From assembly GCA_900470805.1 (NCBI GenBank), contig UCCA01000018.1:372001-436000 (forward strand): a stretch of 64,000 nucleotides of DNA. The letters run 5' to 3'. Shown here in pieces: positions 58,218 through 64,000 of the stretch (position 1 is the stretch's first letter; every line of letters starts with the position of its first letter). This DNA is from Hyphomicrobiales bacterium. GTDB taxonomy: Bacteria; Pseudomonadota; Alphaproteobacteria; Rhizobiales; Rhizobiaceae. The position numbers were made by a program, and so were the translations under genes. A model generated the notes under the pieces. It was not told the origin of the DNA, ran no database searches, and saw only the letters and a program-made list of their open reading frames with translations.

Positions 58218-59009
58218 ATGAAGATCGCGACCTGGAACATCAACGGCGTCAAGGCGCGCATCGACAATCTGACGCAGTGGCTGAAGGACAGCAGTCCCGA
58301 CATCGCCTGCCTGCAGGAGATCAAGACCGTCGACGAAGGTTTTCCGCGGCTTGAGATCGAGGCGCTAGGCTATCATGTCGAGACGCATGGGCAGAAGGGC
58401 TTCAACGGCGTCGCCATCCTGTCGAAGACGAAGCCTGACGAGGTGACGCGCGGCCTGCCCGGCGATCCGCTGGACGAGCAGTCGCGTTTCATCGAGGCGG
58501 TGTTCTCGCTGCCCGGCAACCGGGTGGCGCGCGTCTGCTGCCTCTATCTGCCGAACGGCAATCCGATCGATACCGAGAAATACACCTACAAGCTCGCCTG
58601 GATGGAGCGGTTGCGGACGTTTGCGGCCGAGCGGCTGGCCAATGAAGAGATTCTGATTCTGGCCGGCGACTACAACGTCATCCCGGAACCGCATGACTGC
58701 TTCGATCCGAAAGTGTGGGAGAACGACGCGCTGTTCCTGCCGCAAACTCGGCAGGCTTTCCGCAGGCTGGAAAGCCTCGGACTGACGGACGCGGTGCGCG
58801 CCACGACCGACGCTGTTCCTGCCTATACGTTCTGGGATTATCAGGCGGGTGCGTGGCCGAAGAACAACGGCATCCGCATCGATCACCTGATGCTGTCGCC
58901 TGAAGCGGTCGATCTCATGACGTCGACGGCGATCGAAAAGCATGTGCGCGCCTGGGAAAAGCCGTCGGACCACGTGCCTGTGGTCGCCTATTTCGACTTC
59001 GCGGCCTAA
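58218..59009 (+). CDS. xth: Exodeoxyribonuclease III
   Basis: 263 residues; AP endonuclease / 3'-5' exonuclease of base-excision repair. MKIATWNINGVKAR (metal Asn), CLQEIKT (metal Glu), GDYNVIPEP (catalytic Asp-Asn) and the C-terminal SDHVPVVA (catalytic His) are all present. A 64-base gap with the erpA terminator separates it from erpA. It converges on exoR. Confidence 0.95.
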   Translation: MKIATWNINGVKARIDNLTQWLKDSSPDIACLQEIKTVDEGFPRLEIEALGYHVETHGQKGFNGVAILSKTKPDEVTRGLPGDPLDEQSRFIEAVFSLPGNRVARVCCLYLPNGNPIDTEKYTYKLAWMERLRTFAAERLANEEILILAGDYNVIPEPHDCFDPKVWENDALFLPQTRQAFRRLESLGLTDAVRATTDAVPAYTFWDYQAGAWPKNNGIRIDHLMLSPEAVDLMTSTAIEKHVRAWEKPSDHVPVVAYFDFAA

Positions 59010-59054
59010 CGCGATCGTCTTTGGCAGGCGCCGGAGGCTGCCCGTCCTTCCACC

Positions 59055-59858
59055 TCAGTCGGTGTTGGCGGTGGCGATCTTGTGCGAGAGCGCAATCGCA
59101 TTGCGGCGATCGCTTTCGCTAGCCACGGAGAAGGCCTGTTCCTGCAGCGATTCCATCCAGTTGCAATCCTTGGGCTTGCAACGATCGAGCGCCGCGGTCA
59201 TCAGTGCCAGACCGTTGGTGGACTGGCCTTCCTGAAACAGGATATTGCCGAACACGGACATGGCGCCTGGGTGGCCGGCCTTGCGGGCCTGGTTCAGCCA
59301 CTTCTTCGCCTGCTGCGTGCTCGTGGCGCCACCATCGCCGGCAAGCATCATCTGCGCCAGCTGGAACTGTGCCTCGGGAACGCCGAAGGTGGAGGCGACC
59401 TGGAAATAGAGCTGGCGCGCCTGCGTCAAATCCGTCTTCACAGGGCTGCCGGGAATGCCGTGCTTGTAGTAGCTCGCCAGCGACAGCAGCGCATTGACGA
59501 AGAAGCCGGTATCTTCGGAACCTGGCTCAACGCCCTGCTGAGCGATTTCACTGTAGATCTTGAAGGCTTCGAAGTCGTCCTGCGCGACGCCGTCGCCATC
59601 AGCATACATGTTGGCGAGCGCCCAGCGTGAGCCGGTATGACCCTTCTCGGCGGCGTATTTGTAGGCTTCGACAGCCTCTTCCTTCTGGCCGTTCTTGTAG
59701 GCTCTGAAACCGAACTTGAAGAGATCGAAAGGACCGGATTCCTTGCTGACGCCCGATTTGATGTCGAACGCAGCAGCGGGGCAGCTGATCGCCGCGCAAC
59801 AGGCGACGGAAAGCCCCATAAGCATCAATCTGAAAAGTCTGAACTCGAACGTCAGCAT
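59055..59858 (-). CDS. exoR: ExoR-type periplasmic regulator with Sel1 repeats
   Basis: 267 residues from the ATG at 59858. A signal peptide ending near PAAA-FDIKSG is followed by FDLFKFGFRAYKNGQKEEAV and Sel1/TPR-like repeats (GHTGSRWALANMYADGDGVA, then VPEAQFQLAQMMLAGDGG), the ExoR pattern. In Sinorhizobium and Agrobacterium ExoR holds the ExoS sensor kinase inactive in the periplasm and so represses exopolysaccharide and motility changes; proteolysis relieves it. ExoS/ChvI genes are not in the window. A doubtful ORF overlaps its start by seven bases. Confidence 0.9.
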   Translation of the reverse strand: MLTFEFRLFRLMLMGLSVACCAAISCPAAAFDIKSGVSKESGPFDLFKFGFRAYKNGQKEEAVEAYKYAAEKGHTGSRWALANMYADGDGVAQDDFEAFKIYSEIAQQGVEPGSEDTGFFVNALLSLASYYKHGIPGSPVKTDLTQARQLYFQVASTFGVPEAQFQLAQMMLAGDGGATSTQQAKKWLNQARKAGHPGAMSVFGNILFQEGQSTNGLALMTAALDRCKPKDCNWMESLQEQAFSVASESDRRNAIALSHKIATANTD

Positions 59859-60349
59859 TTCACCCGATATCTTTCGTTTCCACCCAAGCGAGCCGTGTCG
59901 GACATCCTGTCCTTGCGACCTGCGGATAAAGCCCCCTTGGCGAGCGATCCCGCGGTGGGTTCGAAGACCCGCTTGCCCGCGTCGCATCCAGCCCAACGCT
60001 CTCCCGCGAGAGCGCCCATTTCCAGCGCATCGATCCCATCCGCCCGCTTCCCGGCACGGCCTGTCCGCAATGCGCTCAATCCAAGTTTCGCGAAAATACC
60101 CAGGGGCTTTTCGCCTTCGAAATGAACGTAATCACCAATTGTGACAAAAGGTGAGCCGCCGTTACCGGAAGCCTGCTCAGGCAGCCGATACGCGGTCGGT
60201 GGTGAAGAGAAAGAAAGGCGGGATGTTGGTTCGTTCGAGCGACATAGTCCGGCCGAAACACCCTGCAGCAAAAGCGAAACGGCGAATGCGGCATCGATGG
60301 TGCCACAGCCTACGCTTGTCTTTTCTGCACTGAATGTAAAACGACCCAT
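59852..60349 (-). CDS. Doubtful ORF overlapping the exoR start
   Basis: A 165-residue frame beginning MGRFTFSAEKTSVGCGTIDA and stopping within exoR, where the exoR ATG and its own TGA share ATGCTGA. The geometry would allow translational coupling and a weak AAGAG box is present. There is no recognised domain, codon third positions are less GC-biased than in neighbours, and the strand opposite carries comparable frames. The rest of the 725-base exoR-fadL gap (to 60583) shows nothing else apart from the fadL terminator. Confidence 0.25.
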   Translation of the reverse strand: MGRFTFSAEKTSVGCGTIDAAFAVSLLLQGVSAGLCRSNEPTSRLSFSSPPTAYRLPEQASGNGGSPFVTIGDYVHFEGEKPLGIFAKLGLSALRTGRAGKRADGIDALEMGALAGERWAGCDAGKRVFEPTAGSLAKGALSAGRKDRMSDTARLGGNERYRVKC

Positions 60350-60527
60350 GTTACTCTTTACGCACACCCTAAGCCTGTCATTCCCTCGCCCGACTTTACC
60401 GCTGCGCCCAGTTTGTGGCGGGAAATGGACAAATTGCCTTAGACATTATCTTACGCGAATGGCGGTAAAAGACTGTTGCTGAATCGTCACAAAATGACAC
60501 GGCGCAAAAGCATGCTTAACGACGAAA

Positions 60528-60558
60528 AGACAAAGAAAAGCCCGGCATTTCGCCGGGC
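60528..60558 (-). terminator. Terminator of the FadL-type porin gene
   Basis: GCCCGGC-ATTTC-GCCGGGC perfect stem (60540-60558) followed on the minus strand by TTTTCTTTGTC. It begins 26 bases past the stop. Confidence 0.88.
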
Positions 60559-60583
60559 CATGACTTGCGCTGCTCTTGAGAGC

Positions 60584-61858
60584 CTAGAACTTGACCTTGA
60601 TGCTGGTCGAGATAGCCGCAACCAGATCATTGCCGAAGGAGTAGGTTGCATCGTCGCCGTAGGTTACGCCGTCCTTGACGATGGTGCCGGACGATCCGCT
60701 CGTGAGGACGCCGAGGGCACCGGCAAGCCGCCATTCGATGTTTTCGGTCGGGCTGTAGGCCGCACCGACGCCGAGCGTCCAGCTGTCCGTCTGCGCACCG
60801 TATCCATCGCTGGTGCCGCGGTCCCAAGTGACGCTGACGGCACCGCTCCACTGGTCGTTGAACTTGTGACCGACGCCACCGGTGACAGTCCAGCCGTCGC
60901 GGTAGCCGAGATCAAGCGAGGTGAGCTGGTTTTTGGCGGTGCAGCTAGTGCCGCGTGTCGCTACCGGACACAGAGCGATCGATTGCAGCACGCTCCAGTT
61001 TGTCCACTTCACAGAGCCGAATGCCAACCAGTCAGGAGCGATACCGCTCTGTACTTTCAACTCGAGCGAATCCGGAGCTTCGGCGGCACCATAGACGTCC
61101 GTGATTCTGCCGCTTGCTGCACCGGCACCAATAGGCACCTGCGTTAGATCGACGGTGCCGGTCAGGTTGTCGTACTTTACTCGGCTATTGTAGACCAAAC
61201 TCGCGCGGAGTGCATATTCCGGTATTTCGTAGGCAACGCCCGCGCGCCAGCCCCAAGCGTCGTCTTCCAGGTTAAGCCGGCCAACCCCCGTATAGCCAGC
61301 AAATGTTGGACTGATCCCGGTGAGAATTGCAGGAGCCAGAACAAGACGCTCCTTCGAACCTTCAACTTCCTGATAGAACGTGCCGCCGATAATGCGGAGC
61401 TGTCCCGGTCCCAAATCGAATTTGTAGGAGCAAGTCGCCCCGTAATTGCGTGTTTTTATTTCGGTTTCAATGTTGTTTTGTGCGCCTACCCAATTTGCAC
61501 CCGGATTAGTGTGAGCACCGAAAGGCTGGGAATAGTCGACAAGGCAATCGACGTCACCGAGACCCGCTTTAATCCCACCGTAGGGAATCGCGTAGTTTTC
61601 AGTTTCATTGGTCGATGTCGATCCGCCGCCAAGACCATTGCTACCCAAGCCATCGGTCGCGTCGATATCTTTGGCATTCTTCAGCTTGCGCTGCGGCATG
61701 ACGTAGATCACGCCCGACTGGATCGAGAACTGCGATGCGTCAAACAACTGATCAATATTGTAGCCGCCCCGCTCAAGACCGCCCGCGAGGGACGGTTGAA
61801 CGAGGGTGGAAAGCAGGACGAGCGACAGGGTTCCTGCCGAGATGCTACGGTATGCCAA
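60584..61858 (-). CDS. FadL/TodX-family outer-membrane transport protein
   Basis: Beta-barrel channel for long-chain fatty acids or other hydrophobic compounds. I start it at TTG 61858, where GGGGGAG lies five bases upstream; this gives 424 residues (E. coli FadL 446 before processing) and a good signal peptide (SAGTLSLVLLSTLVQPSLAG). The longer frame upstream has no such features and crosses the palindromic promoter region. GGYNIDQLFDASQF and QSGVIYVMPQRKL match the family N-terminus, and the last residue is Phe (STSIKVKF), the barrel-insertion signal. Alone between exoR and valS with its own terminator. Confidence 0.88.
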   Translation of the reverse strand: MAYRSISAGTLSLVLLSTLVQPSLAGGLERGGYNIDQLFDASQFSIQSGVIYVMPQRKLKNAKDIDATDGLGSNGLGGGSTSTNETENYAIPYGGIKAGLGDVDCLVDYSQPFGAHTNPGANWVGAQNNIETEIKTRNYGATCSYKFDLGPGQLRIIGGTFYQEVEGSKERLVLAPAILTGISPTFAGYTGVGRLNLEDDAWGWRAGVAYEIPEYALRASLVYNSRVKYDNLTGTVDLTQVPIGAGAASGRITDVYGAAEAPDSLELKVQSGIAPDWLAFGSVKWTNWSVLQSIALCPVATRGTSCTAKNQLTSLDLGYRDGWTVTGGVGHKFNDQWSGAVSVTWDRGTSDGYGAQTDSWTLGVGAAYSPTENIEWRLAGALGVLTSGSSGTIVKDGVTYGDDATYSFGNDLVAAISTSIKVKF

Positions 61859-61970
61859 TGTGTCTCCCCCACTGAGGCAATTGCGATGGCGGGACTGTGA
61901 CGGCGAGAAGTTAAAATGGCAACTTCGTGAAGGCGCGCGATTGAAAAGTGAGCTAACGGATGCTTTACGT

Positions 61971-61998
61971 AAAATATTGACGAGCACGTCAATATTTT
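61971..61998. promoter_or_regulatory. Perfect 28-bp palindrome, candidate operator of the FadL-type gene
   Basis: AAAATATTGACG (61971-61982), the spacer AGCA, then the exact complement CGTCAATATTTT (61987-61998). It ends 113 bases upstream of the TTG start. TTGACG in the arm looks like a -35 hexamer on the minus strand, so a bound repressor could block the promoter. No T-run; it is not a terminator. Confidence 0.7.
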
Positions 61999-62100
61999 CG
62001 TCATTTAGAAAAAACATCTAACAAGTTCCTAAAACGATGCAGAATGAAGGGCAATCGTTCTACAGAAGCACAGATATGTAACCTTATGATCACAGTTTTA

Positions 62101-62124
62101 TTTTTCGCTGAATGTCGCGAAAAA
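62101..62124. repeat. Inverted repeat TTTTTCGC/GCGAAAAA
   Basis: Eight-base arms separated by TGAATGTC. It could be a second regulatory site for the FadL-type gene or a backup terminator for valS (about 140 bases past its stop). Confidence 0.5.
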
Positions 62125-62201
62125 AGCTGTGAAATCAATAATTCCCCAGCATCAACGCATCTTCATGGACGTGAAATGGGCCAAATCACCGCTGCAGGAA
62201 C

Positions 62202-62232
62202 GAAAAAGGCGCCCGATTCACCATCGGACGCC
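62202..62232 (-). terminator. Terminator of valS
   Basis: GGCGCCCGA and TCGGACGCC pair with one mismatch across a seven-base loop; on the minus strand TTTTTCG follows. It lies 30 bases past the valS stop. Confidence 0.82.
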
Positions 62233-62261
62233 TTGGAATTAAATACTACTGAGCGTTGAAT

Positions 62262-64000
62262 CTATCCCGCTTCGGCTACACGCGCCAACGCGATCTTCAG
62301 GCTTGCCAACTGCACGGTCAGTTCTTCCAGACGCTCGCGCTCGGCGGCAACGATCTCCGGATTGGCGTTTGCCACAAACTTCTCGTTCGACAGCTTGCCG
62401 TTGATCCGGCCCATTTCCGCCTCGGTCTTGGCGATCGCCTTTTCCAGGCGCGCCTTCTCTGCGCCGAGATCGATCAGGGTGCCAAGCGGCAGGCAAGCCG
62501 TCGCTTCGCCAGCGATGATCTGCGCGGCGCCCTTGGGCGCCTGCTCGGCCAGCGACACGCCATCGACGCGGGCCAGACGCTTGATCGCTGCATCGTGGCG
62601 CGCAACGCGCTCGCGCGTCAGGCTGTTGGCACCGACCAGCACGAGCGGCGCAACCGCCGACGGCGGAACGTTCATTTCCGAGCGAACCGACCGGATGCCC
62701 GAAACAAGATCGATCAGCCAGTTGATCTCATCGGCCGCGGCATCGTCTGCGTAGGATGGCGACGGCCACTCGGCATGGCACACCAGGCTATCGCGTTCGA
62801 CGCCCTCACCTGCCGTATGCGCCCAGAGCTCTTCGGTCATGAACGGCATGAACGGGTGGAGCAGCTTGTAAATCTCTTCGAGAACATAAGCGACGCAGGC
62901 CTGCGCTTCCTGCTTGGCGCCCTCATCGGTGCCGCCAAAAATCGGTTTCAGCAACTCGAGATACCAATCGCAGACCTGATTCCAGACAAAGCGATAGAGC
63001 ACGCCCGCAGCATCGTTGAAGCGGTAGGCTTCGATCGCTTCGGTGACGTCGCGCTCGGTGCGGGCCAGTTCCGTCAGGATCCAGCGGTTGATCGTCAGTT
63101 CGGCGGCCTCAGGCACGAAATGCGGATCACTGGTGACGCCGTTCATCTCGGCAAAGCGAGTGGCGTTCCATAGCTTGGTGCCGAAGTTGCGGTAGCCGGC
63201 GATGCGGGCCGGATCGAGCTTCACATCGCGGCCCTGCGCGGCCATGATCGCCAGCGTAAAGCGCAGCGCATCGGCGCCGTATTCGTCGATCAGGTCCAGC
63301 GGGTCGATGACGTTGCCCTTGGACTTCGACATCTTCTGGCCGTTCTTGTCACGAACCAGCGCGTGGACGTAGACCGTGTTGAACGGCTCGACCGGAACGC
63401 CGTTCTCGTCCTTCATGAAATGAAGGCCCATCATCATCATGCGGGCGACCCAGAAGAAGATGATATCGAACCCGGTGACCAAGACGTTGGTGGGATAATA
63501 GCGAGCCAGTTCCGGCGTGTGCTCGGGCCAGCCGAGCGTCGAGAACGGCCACAACGCGGACGAGAACCAGGTGTCGAGCACGTCTTCGTCGCGCGTCAGG
63601 ATTTCGCCCGGCTGGAAGTTCTCTAGCTTCTCCTCGACCCAGGCCTTCCAAGGGCCCTCATGGGCGATATAGTGCTGGATCGCTGCCTGCAGGGCTTCCT
63701 CTTCGGTCTTCTCGACGAAGACCTGGCCGTCCGGACCATACCAAGCCGGAATCTGGTGTCCCCACCAGAGCTGGCGGGAGATGCACCAAGGCTCGATGTT
63801 CTCCATCCACTCGTAATAGGTCTTGTCCCAGTTCTTTGGGACGAAGTTGGTGCGGCCTTCGCGAACGGACGCAATCGCCGGCTCGGCGAGCGTCTTGGCG
63901 TCGGCGAACCACTGGTCAGTCAGCATCGGCTCGATGACAACGCCCGAGCGGTCGCCGAAGGGCTGCATGATCTTCTTGTTCTCTACATAGGGGATGTCGT
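62262..64000 (-). CDS. valS: Valyl-tRNA synthetase, 3' part (gene runs off the window)
   Basis: The C-terminal 579 or so residues of ValS; the frame stays open to the right edge, so the 5' end and the HIGH motif lie outside. The KMSKSKGNVIDP loop, FFWVARMMMMGLHFM and CISRQLWWGHQIPAWY segments identify it; TRDEDVLDTWFSSALWP belongs to the end of the editing and start of the catalytic region. The last about 65 residues are the C-terminal coiled coil (GAEKARLEKAIAKTEAEMGR). Charges tRNA-Val and edits threonine. Confidence 0.97.
   Translation of the reverse strand, partial: DIPYVENKKIMQPFGDRSGVVIEPMLTDQWFADAKTLAEPAIASVREGRTNFVPKNWDKTYYEWMENIEPWCISRQLWWGHQIPAWYGPDGQVFVEKTEEEALQAAIQHYIAHEGPWKAWVEEKLENFQPGEILTRDEDVLDTWFSSALWPFSTLGWPEHTPELARYYPTNVLVTGFDIIFFWVARMMMMGLHFMKDENGVPVEPFNTVYVHALVRDKNGQKMSKSKGNVIDPLDLIDEYGADALRFTLAIMAAQGRDVKLDPARIAGYRNFGTKLWNATRFAEMNGVTSDPHFVPEAAELTINRWILTELARTERDVTEAIEAYRFNDAAGVLYRFVWNQVCDWYLELLKPIFGGTDEGAKQEAQACVAYVLEEIYKLLHPFMPFMTEELWAHTAGEGVERDSLVCHAEWPSPSYADDAAADEINWLIDLVSGIRSVRSEMNVPPSAVAPLVLVGANSLTRERVARHDAAIKRLARVDGVSLAEQAPKGAAQIIAGEATACLPLGTLIDLGAEKARLEKAIAKTEAEMGRINGKLSNEKFVANANPEIVAAERERLEELTVQLASLKIALARVAEAG

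Larger units (their letters stand above)
61859..62261. other. AT-rich gene-free interval between fadL-type gene and valS
   Basis: 403 bases, clearly richer in A and T than the rest of the window, without a credible ORF. It holds the two inverted repeats at 61971-61998 and 62101-62124 and the valS terminator at 62202-62232. The fadL-type promoter must be here. Confidence 0.7.

Noticed and set aside
60141..60482. 113-residue plus-strand frame in the exoR-fadL gap
   Set aside because: No domain, poor start context, overlaps the antisense frame; composition not protein-like.
62044..62259. 71-residue plus-strand frame in the AT-rich gap
   Set aside because: Overlaps inverted repeats and the valS terminator, has no ribosome-binding site and no similarity to any family.

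Overview
The window is about 64 kb of GC-rich chromosome from an alphaproteobacterium, most likely a member of the Rhizobiaceae (Rhizobium / Ensifer / Agrobacterium group). The reasons are an ExoR-type periplasmic regulator, a fused SecDF, TrmFO, tandem DUF1127 micro-proteins, an NADP-isocitrate dehydrogenase of the rhizobial type, and the gene order scpA-scpB-tatA-tatB-tatC-serS-surE-pcm-nlpD. Almost everything is core chromosome. I saw no insertion sequence, prophage, CRISPR array, rRNA operon or integrative element, and base composition is even except for an AT-rich patch at about 61.9-62.2 kb.

Layout. 0-3.5 kb (minus strand): rpsD with its own terminator, then glsA-ttcA-inositol monophosphatase. 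3.7-9.8 kb (minus): a PhoA-type alkaline phosphatase behind a PHO-box-like site, a HerA/DUF87 ATPase, an MFS transporter that seems to lack a segment, and murI overlapping a TrmJ-like methyltransferase. 9.9-12.5 kb: a FUSC exporter and a small exported protein. 12.6-16 kb: icd, GNAT and GST on plus, AraC/GyrI-like regulator on minus. 16-20 kb (minus): alaS and recA. 20.2-27.7 kb (plus): psuK-psuG, map-radC, sthA and an unassigned B12/radical-SAM protein. 27.8-31.4 kb (minus): trigger factor, tRNA-Leu(UAG) and a GDYXXLXY/DUF2157 pair. 31.8-34.4 kb (plus): two DUF1127 genes, a small hypothetical and trmFO. 34.4-41.1 kb (minus): 1-Cys peroxiredoxin plus persulfide dioxygenase-rhodanese, then yajC-secDF-Mth938-SQS/PSY. 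41.3 kb (plus): DUF815 ATPase. 42.3-57.5 kb (minus): a long envelope, translation and chromosome series, dgt-argS-SPOR-nagZ-scpA-scpB-tatABC-serS-surE-pcm-nlpD. 57.8-59 kb (plus): erpA and xth. 59-64 kb (minus): exoR, a FadL-type porin and the 3' part of valS.

The genes fall into a few working groups. One is translation and tRNA maturation (rpsD, alaS, serS, argS, valS, ttcA, trmFO, trmJ-like, map, tig). A second is envelope biogenesis and export (secDF, yajC, tatABC, nagZ, nlpD-like, SPOR, murI). A third is genome maintenance (recA, radC, scpAB, xth, dgt). A fourth is redox and sulfur handling (sthA, icd, peroxiredoxin, persulfide dioxygenase, GST, erpA). Pseudouridine salvage (psuKG) links to RNA turnover.

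No wholly new multi-gene system is evident. The signals most worth following are: homologues of two mitochondrial complex I assembly factors directly behind yajC-secDF; perfect palindromes upstream of the FadL-type porin, sthA, psuK/recA and the second DUF1127 gene; a nested inverted-repeat structure in front of map; the MFS transporter with a probable in-frame loss; and the orphan radical-SAM and HerA-like proteins.
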